Assembly (NCBI RefSeq): GCF_000701425.1
Contig: NZ_JNIW01000029.1
Coordinates: 1 to 49,264, forward strand
Reading direction: 5' to 3'
Origin: Deinococcus frigens DSM 12807
GTDB taxonomy: Bacteria > Deinococcota > Deinococci > Deinococcales > Deinococcaceae
DNA: 49,264 nt
The notes beneath the pieces were generated by a model. It was given only the letters and a program-made list of their open reading frames with translations. It was not told where the DNA came from and ran no database searches. The position numbers and the translations under genes are program-made. Numbering within the stretch: position 1 is the stretch's first letter; every line of letters begins with the position of its first letter. Of this stretch, positions 39,722 to 48,950 are shown one piece after another.

Positions 39722-40354
39722 ATGAACACTTTAATTCTGGGAGCCACCGGCGGCATCGGCGCGGCGACGGCGCGGGCACTGGCGGGGGCGGGCGCAACAC
39801 TGACCCTCAGCGGGCGCGACGGGGCCAAACTGTCGGCGCTGGCCGGAGAACTGGGCGCGGCCTCCAGGGTGGCGGACCTGGGCTACGAAAGCCACGTTAA
39901 AATGCTGTTCGAGGGCCTGGACGGCCTGGACACGTTGATCTACGCGGCAGGGGCGGCGATGCCCGAACCCCTCAAGGACGCGGACCCCGGCAGGGTACGC
40001 GCGGTGTGGAACGCCAACTATTTCGGGCCGCTGTGGGTCCTCAAGCACGGACTGGCGCGCATGAACAAGGGCGGGCGGGTGTATTTGCTGGGCGCCCGCC
40101 CCGAACTGGTCACGGCGCGCGGTTTCTCGCAGTACGCCGCCAGCAAGGCCGCCCTGGCCCGCGCCGCCGAGGTGGCCCGGCTGGAAGCGCGCGGCGTCAC
40201 GGTGGCCCTGGTTCTGCCCCCTGCCGTGGACACCGAACTGTGGGCGCAGGTGGGCAAAGCCCCCAAGGGTTCGATCTCGCCGGAAGAGGTGGCGCAGGCC
40301 ATTGCCGTAGACCGCGCCGGGGCGGGGGAACTGGAGATCCGGGTCTCGGGCTGA
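39722..40354 (+). CDS. Short-chain dehydrogenase/reductase
   Basis: This 210-residue Rossmann-fold oxidoreductase has the cofactor motif GATGGIG at residues 7-13, an AAGA segment after strand 4, and the catalytic YAASK with Y138 and K142. The Arg after strand 2 (SGRDG) suggests NADP(H). It is at the short end of the SDR range but complete. The substrate is unknown. It follows the miniature element and has its own -10 box. Confidence 0.9.
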   Translation: MNTLILGATGGIGAATARALAGAGATLTLSGRDGAKLSALAGELGAASRVADLGYESHVKMLFEGLDGLDTLIYAAGAAMPEPLKDADPGRVRAVWNANYFGPLWVLKHGLARMNKGGRVYLLGARPELVTARGFSQYAASKAALARAAEVARLEARGVTVALVLPPAVDTELWAQVGKAPKGSISPEEVAQAIAVDRAGAGELEIRVSG

Positions 40355-40408
40355 GCATCTTTCTGAAGCGGAACGCCCCGGCAAGCAGCATCTGAGCGCA
40401 GGCTGCTT

Positions 40409-40414
40409 TACCTT
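40409..40414 (+). promoter_or_regulatory. -10 box of the S66 peptidase gene (leaderless)
   Basis: TACCTT ends 6 nt before the GTG at 40421, which supports GTG as the start codon. Confidence 0.55.
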
Positions 40415-40420
40415 GATCGG

Positions 40421-41452
40421 GTGTCGCCCACTTTCCTCCGTCCAGCCCGCCTGCCGCCCGGTTCGCGCGTGGCCGCCCTGAGCCTGTCCAGCGGTTTCGT
40501 GACCGATGTGATGGGCCGCTACCGCGCCGGAGTGCGTCAGGTGGCCGATGAATTCGGCTGGGAGATCACGCTGGCCCCCAACGCCCTGCGCGGTGAGGAG
40601 TACCTGTACGCCCACCCGCAGGCCCGCGCCGACGACTTGCACTGGGCTCTTCAGAATCCAGAGATTGACGGCCTGCTGAGCATCATCGGCGGCGATGACA
40701 GCGTGCGCCTGCTGCCCTTCCTCGACTTGGACCTGATCCGCGCCCATCCCAAGCCGTTTCTGGGCTTCAGCGACAGCACGGTCACGCTGCTGGCTTTCCT
40801 GCGTGCCGGGGTGATGCCCTACCATGGCCCGGCGCTGCTGACCGATCTGGCCGAGAACGGCGGGCTGCACCCCTTTACCGTACAGGGCATTCGCCGCGCG
40901 CTGGTGGATAAACCCCAGCCCTTTGACCTCTCCCCTGCCCCGGAATGGACGGAGCATTTCAGCGACTGGCAGGATGAATCTTTGCAGGAAGTTCGCCGCC
41001 CCTTCATGCTGGGAGACGGCTGGCAGTGGCTCCAGGGCGACGCGCCCGCACAGGGCCACCTGATGGGCGGCTGCCTGGGGGTGCTGGACATGCTGAACGG
41101 TACCCCTGGCTGGCCCGCCCCGGAATTGTGGAACGGCGCGGTGCTGGCACTGGAAACCAGCGAGGATGTTCCCGCGCCGCATCAGGTGGGCTACTGGCTC
41201 AGAAACTACGCCGCGCAGGGCATCCTGGGCCGCGCTGCCGGGTTGCTGCTGGCCCGTCCGAGGGGCTACACGCCAGCGATGGTGCAAGAACTGTACGGCT
41301 GGGTTCGCCGCGTGCTGCGCGAGGCCGGACGCGAGGACCTGACAGTGGCGGCGAACGTGGATTTTGGCCACACCAGCCCGCAACTGACGCTGCCGCTGGG
41401 CGCGCAGGTGCGGCTGGACCCGGCGGCGGGGCGGATCACAGTTGTGCCCTGA
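40421..41452 (+). CDS. S66-family peptidase (LD-carboxypeptidase / MccF-like)
   Basis: This 343-residue cytosolic serine peptidase belongs to the S66 family. The nucleophile elbow is GFSDST with S117, the Glu lies in ALETSED, and the His in DFGHT near the C-terminus. The early GGDDSVRLLPFLD and the size point to the MccF-like branch, which cleaves peptide- or amide-linked nucleotide drugs such as processed microcin C, rather than the murein LD-carboxypeptidase branch. Either role is possible from sequence alone. The start is GTG, fixed by the leaderless -10 box. Confidence 0.88.
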   Translation: MSPTFLRPARLPPGSRVAALSLSSGFVTDVMGRYRAGVRQVADEFGWEITLAPNALRGEEYLYAHPQARADDLHWALQNPEIDGLLSIIGGDDSVRLLPFLDLDLIRAHPKPFLGFSDSTVTLLAFLRAGVMPYHGPALLTDLAENGGLHPFTVQGIRRALVDKPQPFDLSPAPEWTEHFSDWQDESLQEVRRPFMLGDGWQWLQGDAPAQGHLMGGCLGVLDMLNGTPGWPAPELWNGAVLALETSEDVPAPHQVGYWLRNYAAQGILGRAAGLLLARPRGYTPAMVQELYGWVRRVLREAGREDLTVAANVDFGHTSPQLTLPLGAQVRLDPAAGRITVVP

Positions 41453-41459
41453 AGTTCAG

Positions 41460-41490
41460 TCTCCCAGCGCCTCAATCTCCCAGCGCCTCA
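41460..41490. repeat. Tandem 16-bp duplication at the recJ 3' end
   Basis: TCTCCCAGCGCCTCA occurs twice, 16 bp apart, between the S66 gene and recJ; the second copy includes the recJ stop codon. Confidence 0.7.
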
Positions 41491-43638
41491 GTCTCGTATC
41501 GCCAGCTCTGCCGTTTCTCCACTCGGCCCCTCAACCGACAGGTCCAGACCCAGCATGGCGTACACCGAGGCCGTCCAGCCCGCGTCGTCCAGCGTGCGGT
41601 GGTGGTGCGCCCACTGCCAGCGGCGGTAGGCATCGGCGGCGTGGGCCATATGCACCTCGTCCGCTGTGGCGTCGGCCAGCGGGTTGGCGGGCGGGGCGCT
41701 CAGGTGGTGACGGGTCAGCGCGCCTTCCAGTTCAGACAGGGTCTTCGGCCCCAATGCAAAGGCCACCACACTACTCCCCAGCAACCAGCGGCGCAGGTCG
41801 TCCTCGGCGGGCAGGGCGTACAGGATCAGCTCGCCACCGGGATAGGTATCGCCCGCCTCCAGCAGCCGGACGCCCGGCACGTTGTCACCCAGATAGGCGG
41901 CCACCGCTGGCGTGGCATAGGCGCTGGCTCCGGCGGTCAGGCGCTGCATGGCGTCCTTCGGGTTCAGGCGGGGCAGGTCCAGCCCGGCAGGGACAGTCAG
42001 ATCCAACGACACCTGGGCGGGCGGGCGCAGCGCCTGGGCATGGTATTCCAGCCGGGTCTGCCCGCGCCACTCGCTGACCACCAGCCCGGTGGCCAGGTCC
42101 CGCTCACCGGCTGCGGCATCGTGTTCACCGTGCTTGATGCCGCGCAGCGCCCCGATGCGGAATTGCAGGCTGTCCCCGCGCTTGCCCACCAGCCGCGTGT
42201 CGGTCAAGCCATCGCGCACATGCCACAGCGGGGGGGGGTGGCCCTCACCAAACGGCTCGAAGGTGCTGGCCCCGTCTACCAGTTCCAGCGTCGCGCCCAG
42301 CGTGGGCAGCGCCGCGTCCAGCCGCACGCGCGGCACAGGGGACGGAAACTGCCGCACGTAGGCGTGGATGCGCTCGCGAAAGGCCCCGAACTGCGCCTCG
42401 TCCAGCGAGAAGCCCGCCGCGCCGGTGTGGCCGCCGTAGCGCTTGAGCAGGTCCTTGCTGTACGTCAGGCCGTTCACGGCGCTGATGCCCGGCGTGCTGC
42501 GGACCGAACCCTTGCCCTGCGCGACGATAAACACGGGCTTGTGGAACGCGTCCACCAGTTTGCTGGCCACGATGCCCATCACGCCCGCGTGCCAGTCGGG
42601 GTGCGTGACCACCAGCGCGGGTTCGCCCGGATCGGCGATCTGTAGCGCCTGGGCGAACATCTCGTCCTGCAACTTGCGCCGCTCCAGATTGCGGATTTCC
42701 AGGTATTCGGCCAGCCGCATGGCCTCGTGGCGGCTGGGGGTAATCAGCAACTCCAGCGCGATATCGGCCTCGCCCAGCCGCCCGGCAGCGTTGATTCTCG
42801 GCGCGAGGACAAAGGCCACATCGCGCGCGGTGGGACAGCGCACCCGCCCGGAATCCAGCAGGGCGCGCAGGCCGGGCAGTTCGGTGTCCGCCAGTGCCGC
42901 CAGCCCGGCGCGCACCAGGGCGCGGTTCTCGCCGATCAACGGGGCCACGTCCGCCACCGTGCCCAGCGTCGCCAGGGCGGTCAGGGGACGCGGCTCGTCC
43001 AGCCCCAGCTCGGCGTGGATGGCCCACAGCAGGTGGTAGGCCACCCCCGCGCCGGTCAGGTTGTACAGGGCCGGGTCATAGCCATCGGTCAGGTTGGGAT
43101 GCACCACCAGCGCCGCCGGGAAATCGTTCCCTGGCGTGTGGTGATCGGTGACAATCACCTCGGTGCCCAGTTCCAGCAGCGCGGCCACCTCCTGCACGTT
43201 GCTGACACCGCAGTCCACCGTGACCAGCAGATCGCAGCTTTCGGCGTGCTCGGGGACCTTGTCGGGGTGAACGCCGTAGCCCTCGTTCAGACGGTGTGGA
43301 ATGAAGCCGTGGACATTCGCGCCCAGCGCCCGCAGCCCAAGCACTAGCACAGCAGTGGCGCTGACACCATCGGCGTCATAGTCGCCGTGAATGCGGATAC
43401 GCTTCTTCTGCTGGACCGCGCCCACGATGCGCCGGGCCGCCTCGCGCAGCGCCGGATTGGGGGTCAGGACCAGCGGCGGGTCCAGCAGCGCCGGGGTCAG
43501 GCCGCGTCCGTGCAGCACTTGCGCTAGCGGAGGTGACACGCGCCATTGCCGCATCACCGACAGCAATGCCTCGCGGCTGGCGGGTGGGGCCAGCACCCAC
43601 TGGGCAGCGGGCAGGGCCGCTGGAGTCACCACCTTCAT
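41488..43638 (-). CDS. recJ: Single-strand-DNA exonuclease RecJ
   Basis: This 5'-3' single-stranded DNA exonuclease is used in recombination and base-excision repair. In Deinococcus RecJ feeds the RecFOR pathway, which lacks RecBCD. The 716 residues include the DHH-family motifs DYDADG (86-91), VTVDCG (near 140) and VTDHH (DHH at 165-167), and the DHHA1-type part follows (RINAAGRLGEADIALELL, then SGVRST-like and GGHTGAAGFSL). An OB fold and a further C-terminal domain of about 200 residues follow, as in Deinococcus and Thermus enzymes. The start codon overlaps the stop of the lapA-like gene (ATGA), so the two are translationally coupled. Confidence 0.97.
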   Translation of the reverse strand: MKVVTPAALPAAQWVLAPPASREALLSVMRQWRVSPPLAQVLHGRGLTPALLDPPLVLTPNPALREAARRIVGAVQQKKRIRIHGDYDADGVSATAVLVLGLRALGANVHGFIPHRLNEGYGVHPDKVPEHAESCDLLVTVDCGVSNVQEVAALLELGTEVIVTDHHTPGNDFPAALVVHPNLTDGYDPALYNLTGAGVAYHLLWAIHAELGLDEPRPLTALATLGTVADVAPLIGENRALVRAGLAALADTELPGLRALLDSGRVRCPTARDVAFVLAPRINAAGRLGEADIALELLITPSRHEAMRLAEYLEIRNLERRKLQDEMFAQALQIADPGEPALVVTHPDWHAGVMGIVASKLVDAFHKPVFIVAQGKGSVRSTPGISAVNGLTYSKDLLKRYGGHTGAAGFSLDEAQFGAFRERIHAYVRQFPSPVPRVRLDAALPTLGATLELVDGASTFEPFGEGHPPPLWHVRDGLTDTRLVGKRGDSLQFRIGALRGIKHGEHDAAAGERDLATGLVVSEWRGQTRLEYHAQALRPPAQVSLDLTVPAGLDLPRLNPKDAMQRLTAGASAYATPAVAAYLGDNVPGVRLLEAGDTYPGGELILYALPAEDDLRRWLLGSSVVAFALGPKTLSELEGALTRHHLSAPPANPLADATADEVHMAHAADAYRRWQWAHHHRTLDDAGWTASVYAMLGLDLSVEGPSGETAELAIRD

Positions 43639-44009
43639 GCGGACGGCTCCTCTCCGGGGGTGGGCAGATCGGGTCCGGGCAAAAGACTGACCGCCGGGAC
43701 CGCCGTGGGAATGGCCCCCAGCCGGGCTTGCAGGGTGGCGGTCAGCCGTTCTTCCACCGCGCGGCGCTCACGGCGTTCGCGGCGCAGGCTCAGGCGCCCG
43801 CGCCAGACCGGTGGCAACAGCAGCAGCGCCGCATAGGCCGCACCGATCAGCGCGAACAGCGCGACCGTCATGCCCACCGACAGCGACAGCTCGCCGCGCC
43901 CAAAAGGCAGGGGCAGACGCGCTGGCACCGGGTTTTCCAGCGTGAACAGGCTCAGGTAAGCCAGGATGGCCAGCAGCAGCAGCACCTGGATAAAGGAAAC
44001 GAGGCGCAT
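43635..44009 (-). CDS. LapA-domain membrane protein
   Basis: This 124-residue inner-membrane protein of the LapA (DUF1049) type has two hydrophobic helices at about 5-24 and 44-66, separated by ENPVPARLPLPFG, which is typical of the family. A basic helical segment (RRERRERRAVEERL) and a Pro-rich tail follow, both cytoplasmic. In other bacteria the family is linked to envelope or lipopolysaccharide assembly. It is the first gene of an operon with recJ (ATGA overlap), with a leaderless -10 box. Confidence 0.85.
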   Translation of the reverse strand: MRLVSFIQVLLLLAILAYLSLFTLENPVPARLPLPFGRGELSLSVGMTVALFALIGAAYAALLLLPPVWRGRLSLRRERRERRAVEERLTATLQARLGAIPTAVPAVSLLPGPDLPTPGEEPSA

Positions 44010-44016
44010 GAAAAGC

Positions 44017-44022
44017 AGTCTA
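44017..44022 (-). promoter_or_regulatory. -10 box of the lapA-recJ operon (leaderless)
   Basis: Minus-strand TAGACT ends 7 nt before the ATG at 44009, and no ribosome site is seen. Confidence 0.55.
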
Positions 44023-44290
44023 GCGCCGTTGCGGCCAGGAAATGGAAGACGATATTGGGTGGAGCGTCACTCCCTCTGGGCGTGCGCGTTGCTGTCCACA
44101 CCCGCCAGGAGGGTGACCCATCTTAAATGTTGAATAGGATGAAGAACACGAGGTTGCTTGCGCCTTCCAGCCTCTGGGGCAGTCTGCAAGGCAGGACCGC
44201 GAACGCCATTCCAGTAAAGCCAGGACAAGGGAGCGTCCGACAGCCTGGCCGTGCGGGACTGAAACTTCGTTAGCGCATGGTCTGAGAAGG
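44023..44290. other. Intergenic stretch without a recognisable gene
   Basis: About 270 bases lie between the lapA promoter and the terminator of the envelope protein gene. An 80-codon minus-strand frame (44067-44309) runs through the terminator hairpin and has no family resemblance, so I do not call it a gene. No element boundaries were found. Confidence 0.4.
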
Positions 44291-44321
44291 CAAAAAACTG
44301 GCCTCCCATTTAGGAGGCCAG
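44291..44321 (-). terminator. Intrinsic terminator after the SLH envelope protein gene
   Basis: On the minus strand CTGGCCTCC and GGAGGCCAG form a perfect 9-bp stem with a 6-nt loop, followed by six T. The stem starts 23 bases after the stop codon. Confidence 0.92.
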
Positions 44322-44343
44322 CTTCAAAAACTCAGGGAGAGGT

Positions 44344-45594
<1,251 letters not shown>

Positions 45595-45749
45595 GTGCAG
45601 GTCTCCTTAGAAGCTGAGCAGAGTTAGAAGCATGAATACAGAACAGTCCTCCTGTTTCCTAAGAACCACCGTAGGCACAGGAGATGAGTACATTGTGAAA
45701 CCGGCAACTTTCTACCTTGCCTTTTCGATCAGAAGTGATTTAATTCATA

Positions 45750-45755
45750 ATTGTA
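45750..45755 (-). promoter_or_regulatory. Candidate -10 box of the SLH protein gene
   Basis: Minus-strand TACAAT, preceded by TGT (extended -10 style), lies about 155 nt upstream of the ATG in an AT-rich stretch. The possible -35 (TCACTG, 18 bp away) is weak. A long leader would suit a highly expressed envelope protein, but this is a guess. Confidence 0.3.
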
Positions 45756-45807
45756 ACACCTGACATGAGGGTTCAGTGAACACATTATTCTCCGTTCCAT
45801 TGCTCAG

Positions 45808-45865
45808 GAATGACATTCCATAGCCACAACTGGCCATATTGCGGAATTGCTGGCCAGTCATTCCA
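45808..45865. repeat. Nested palindromes between the SLH gene and the enoyl-CoA hydratase gene
   Basis: GGAATG-A-CATTCC (45808-45820) is followed by ACTGGCCA/TGGCCAGT (45829-45836 and 45851-45858), and the right arm continues into CATTCC again. The rest of the 490-base gap shows no gene, only the upstream region of the two divergent genes. Confidence 0.5.
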
Positions 45866-46084
45866 CTCGGCGGGACTGGAAGATTCTCATGAGGTGATTC
45901 GCGCTGCGGCTCTGCAATCTCAGCTCATGCGGGCACCCTTGGTAACCCTGGCTCGCTCTCTATTCCTTGGCATGTGAAAATTTCTTCATTTCTGATCTCG
46001 GTCCTGTGGTGGCAGCCCATCTGACGCCAGCGAATCGGAGCCAGGGCGCGGTCCTCGCCCGGTCCGCCGTGTCAGAGTGGGGGC

Positions 46085-46894
46085 ATGACGCAGCCGGATA
46101 CGCAGTTGGACGAAATGGAATTCGAGAATGTGCGGATCGACCGCCACGGCCCGATTGCGGTCCTGACGGTCAACCGGCCCAAGGCGCTCAACGCCCTGAA
46201 CGCCGAGACCCTGGGCGAGATCAGCGCGGCGGTGGACCTGATCGTGGAGGACGCCGAGGTGGGCGCACTGATCATCACCGGCGGCGGGGACCGGGCCTTT
46301 GTGGCGGGGGCCGACATCGCCGAGTTCAAGACGCTGGACGGCGTGTACGCGGGGCGCGAGCTGTCGCTGGCCGGGCAGGACGTGATGCACCAGATCGCCA
46401 CGCTGCCCATTCCGGTGATTGCCGCTATTAACGGCTTTGCGCTGGGCGGCGGGCTGGAACTGGCGCTGGCCTGCGACATCCGCGTGGCTGCTACCCACGC
46501 CAAGCTGGGCCTGCCCGAGGTGACACTGGGCCTGCTGCCGGGTTTCGGCGGCACACAGCGCCTGCCCCGTCTGATCGGGGCGGGCAGGGCATTGGACCTG
46601 ATGCTCACCGCCCGCCAGGTAGAGGCCGCCGAGGCCTTTGGCATGGGCCTGGTCAACTACGTGGCCGACGACGCCCTGAGCAAGGCGCGCGAGGTGGCCG
46701 AAGCAATTTTAAAGAACGGCCCGATCGCCCTTTCGCTGGTCAAGGAAGCCGTGCGCCGGGGCCTGGACACCACGTTGGACGCTGGACTGGAAGTCGAGGC
46801 GGATCTGTTTGGCCTGCTGGTCGCCACCAAGGACTTCGGCGAGGGCGTGGACGCTTTTCTGAACAAGCGCAAGGCAGATTTCCAGGGTGAGTGA
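46085..46894 (+). CDS. Enoyl-CoA hydratase / crotonase family protein
   Basis: This 269-residue member of the crotonase fold probably hydrates 2-enoyl-CoA in fatty acid oxidation. The oxyanion-hole segment is FVAGADIAEF (near 72-81), and NGFALGGGLELALACD follows. Both catalytic Glu residues of true hydratases are present, E125 and E145, 20 apart as in the mitochondrial enzyme. The first 12 residues extend the usual N-terminus. A CAGAGT box 6 nt before the ATG is one base off the leaderless -10 consensus. The 3' end overlaps the next gene by 8 bases. Confidence 0.93.
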   Translation: MTQPDTQLDEMEFENVRIDRHGPIAVLTVNRPKALNALNAETLGEISAAVDLIVEDAEVGALIITGGGDRAFVAGADIAEFKTLDGVYAGRELSLAGQDVMHQIATLPIPVIAAINGFALGGGLELALACDIRVAATHAKLGLPEVTLGLLPGFGGTQRLPRLIGAGRALDLMLTARQVEAAEAFGMGLVNYVADDALSKAREVAEAILKNGPIALSLVKEAVRRGLDTTLDAGLEVEADLFGLLVATKDFGEGVDAFLNKRKADFQGE

Positions 46895-47987
46895 CGCCGC
46901 GCGCCCCAACCAGAAACTGTCGCGGCGGGCCGATCAGAAATTCAAGCTGAGCGTCCAGGCGGGTAACGTGCAGGACGTCGCCGGGGTACAAGCTGAACCT
47001 TCCCTGACCACCGAGGCCACTGCCGCTGTCAATGGCCGCGTCGTTGAATTCACCACTCCGCGCTCCAAGCTGATTCAGGAGGCGGACGCCGCCATCCGCG
47101 ACGATCTGCAACACTTTCCCCGCGCGCTGGCGGCCTACATCGCCCTGGCGACTGACCCGGAAGCGCTGGCCCACTGGGACATGGCGAACTACATCACCAT
47201 GCGCAAGCTGGGCTACAACGATCACGGGCGGGTGCATTCCTTTATCACCGGGGCCGCCAGCCTGGCGATCACCGAGCTACTGCTGGAAGGCGGCGTCAAG
47301 CCCGACATCATGGACTCGGGGGTGGGCGACGCCGACGACGTGTATCTGGCCGTGATCCTGGGGACCATGCTGCACGACATCGGCAACCAGATTCACCGCG
47401 TCTCGCACGAGCAGCACGGCGTGGCGCTGGCACTGCCCATTCTGGAGCGGATCATGGGACCGCTGTACGCCGATCCGTTCAAGCGGGCCAAGGTTCGCTC
47501 CTTTATCCTGGGTGCGGTCAACTGCCACGATCTGAACCCGCCGCCGCTGACACTGGAAGGGGGCATCACCGCCGTGGCCGACGGCACCGACATCACCAAG
47601 GGACGCGGGCGCAAGGCCTTTTCGCTGGGCAGCGTGGACATCCACTCGATCAGCGCACTGGCCGTGGATGAGGTGGTGATCGAGCGCGGGCGCGCCACCC
47701 CGGTGCTGATCAGCGTGACTATGAACAACTCCGGGGGTATCTTTCAGGTGGAAGAAATCCTGGCCCCCAAGGTCATCCGCACCCCCATGCGCCGTTATGT
47801 GGAACTGCGCGCCGCCACCCGGCCAGAGGGCGAGGAGCAGATCCTGTCACGCGTGCGGCTGGACGGCGACCATTTCGTGATGGACTTGGAAAGCGGCGAA
47901 CAGGTTGAAGTGGAGATCGAGGATACCCAGAAGCGGGCGCAGCAGGCCCTGGCGGCGGCATTAGATACAGGAGTGGAGCGGCGCTGA
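46887..47987 (+). CDS. HD-domain metal-dependent phosphohydrolase
   Basis: This 366-residue protein has an HD domain with H113 or H117 in NDHGRVHS, H163-D164 in MLHDIGN, and NCHDLNPPP downstream. A conserved ADGTDITKGRGRKA segment and a C-terminal beta-rich domain of about 130 residues follow (VLISVTMNNSGGIFQVEEIL). It resembles a family of uncharacterised HD proteins in Deinococcus-Thermus and archaea; a nucleotide or cyclic nucleotide is the usual type of substrate, but none is known. The start is GTG at 46887, inside the enoyl-CoA hydratase gene, so translation is coupled. A strong bidirectional terminator follows the stop. Confidence 0.87.
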   Translation: MSDAARPNQKLSRRADQKFKLSVQAGNVQDVAGVQAEPSLTTEATAAVNGRVVEFTTPRSKLIQEADAAIRDDLQHFPRALAAYIALATDPEALAHWDMANYITMRKLGYNDHGRVHSFITGAASLAITELLLEGGVKPDIMDSGVGDADDVYLAVILGTMLHDIGNQIHRVSHEQHGVALALPILERIMGPLYADPFKRAKVRSFILGAVNCHDLNPPPLTLEGGITAVADGTDITKGRGRKAFSLGSVDIHSISALAVDEVVIERGRATPVLISVTMNNSGGIFQVEEILAPKVIRTPMRRYVELRAATRPEGEEQILSRVRLDGDHFVMDLESGEQVEVEIEDTQKRAQQALAAALDTGVERR

Positions 47988-47995
47988 GGAGAGGA

Positions 47996-48035
47996 AAGGC
48001 GGCAGCCCCGAAAGTTCAATCGGGGCCGCCGCCTT
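47996..48035. terminator. Bidirectional intrinsic terminator
   Basis: AAGGCGGCAGCCCCGA pairs with TCGGGGCCGCCGCCTT around an 8-nt loop. The stem sits between converging genes and can serve both, although T-tracts are short. Confidence 0.88.
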
Positions 48036-48047
48036 CCTGCTTGACTC

Positions 48048-48371
48048 TTACTTCCTGTCGCCGGGCAGCGGGTGATCGCGCGCCGGGCCACCGTCCACGC
48101 CGCCGCTGCGTGCCCTGCCCTCGCCGCCGTGTTCCTCGCCCCCCAGATCGCCGCCGGTCAGGTTGTTGGGATCGCCCTGGCGGTCCTCGCCGTCCCAGTC
48201 GCCCTGAACGCCGTCCATGAAGCCCGGCTGATCGTTGGGGTTCTTGCGGTCCTGCCTAGTGTCCTGGCGCAGCACGTCCTCGGCCACCATCTTGTCCTGA
48301 AGGATCTCGGGGCTGGTGCCCTCGTCCTGCACCTCGCCCTCTATTTCGCGGTCATCGTCATAACGGGTCAT
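48048..48371 (-). CDS. Small acidic, probably disordered hypothetical protein
   Basis: This 107-residue protein has almost no hydrophobic residues and is rich in Asp, Glu, Gly and Gln (MTRYDDDREIEGEVQDEG, then GGDLGGEEHGGEG). It lacks a signal peptide, Cys or a recognisable fold and is predicted to be unstructured, like hydrophilin-type proteins that protect against drying; that role is inference only. The ATG at 48371 follows a leaderless TAGGCT box. It is divergent from greA with 99 bases between. Confidence 0.65.
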   Translation of the reverse strand: MTRYDDDREIEGEVQDEGTSPEILQDKMVAEDVLRQDTRQDRKNPNDQPGFMDGVQGDWDGEDRQGDPNNLTGGDLGGEEHGGEGRARSGGVDGGPARDHPLPGDRK

Positions 48372-48377
48372 GGGCGC

Positions 48378-48383
48378 AGCCTA
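48378..48383 (-). promoter_or_regulatory. -10 box of the acidic protein gene (leaderless)
   Basis: Minus-strand TAGGCT ends 6 nt before the ATG at 48371. Confidence 0.5.
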
Positions 48384-48455
48384 GACGCGCGGGGGGCGCT
48401 GGCACTGAAGATGCCCTTTACCAAACCCTGATGGCAGGTTTTGGCGGAAGCGGCC

Positions 48456-48461
48456 TATACT
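48456..48461 (+). promoter_or_regulatory. -10 box of greA
   Basis: TATACT, a consensus-quality box, ends 9 nt before the ATG at 48471. The leader would be 2-3 nt. No clear -35 is seen. Confidence 0.6.
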
Positions 48462-48470
48462 GCAAGGTCT

Positions 48471-48941
48471 ATGACTCAGGAACGCATCACCATGACCCAG
48501 CGCGGCTACGACAAGCTGGCCGAAACATTGCACACCCTGAAAACCGTACGCCGCGAGCAGATTTCGGAGTACATGGGCACGGCCATTGCCGACGGGGACC
48601 TGCGCGAAAGTGCCGCCTATGACGAGGCCCGCATGCAGCAAAGTGAGAACGAGGCCCGCATTATGGAGATCGAGAACCAACTGGAACGCGCCCAGATTAT
48701 CGCGGGCGACGCCAGCAAGGGCGCGGGCCTGGGTGCCAAGATCAAGGTCAAGGACGAAAAGGGAAACGAGCGCCAGTTTGAACTCGTCGGCACCTACGAG
48801 GTGGATGTACCCAAGGGCCGGGTCAGCGACGCCAGCCCCTTCGGTCAGGCACTGGCAGGCAAACGCGAGGGCGATAAGATTACCGTGCAGTTGCCCAAGG
48901 GAACGGCCAAGTTTGAAGTGCTGTCGGTGGATTACGACTGA
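48471..48941 (+). CDS. greA: Transcription elongation factor GreA
   Basis: This 156-residue factor enters the secondary channel of RNA polymerase and stimulates cleavage of backtracked RNA. Residues 1-75 form the antiparallel coiled coil, whose tip carries ADGDLRESAAYDEAR with the acidic pair used in catalysis. The remainder is the FKBP-like domain (GAGLGAKIKVKDEKGNERQF, then GKREGDKITVQLPKG). The tip fits GreA rather than the inhibitory paralogue Gfh1 of Thermus, though only comparison would settle it. The start at 48471 is favoured over an in-frame ATG at 48441 because the TATACT promoter lies between them. Confidence 0.92.
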   Translation: MTQERITMTQRGYDKLAETLHTLKTVRREQISEYMGTAIADGDLRESAAYDEARMQQSENEARIMEIENQLERAQIIAGDASKGAGLGAKIKVKDEKGNERQFELVGTYEVDVPKGRVSDASPFGQALAGKREGDKITVQLPKGTAKFEVLSVDYD

Positions 48942-48950
48942 TTACAGCGT

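Noticed and set aside
44067..44309. 80-codon minus-strand frame before the lapA promoter
   Set aside because: It would begin inside the terminator hairpin of the SLH gene and has no family resemblance or start signal.
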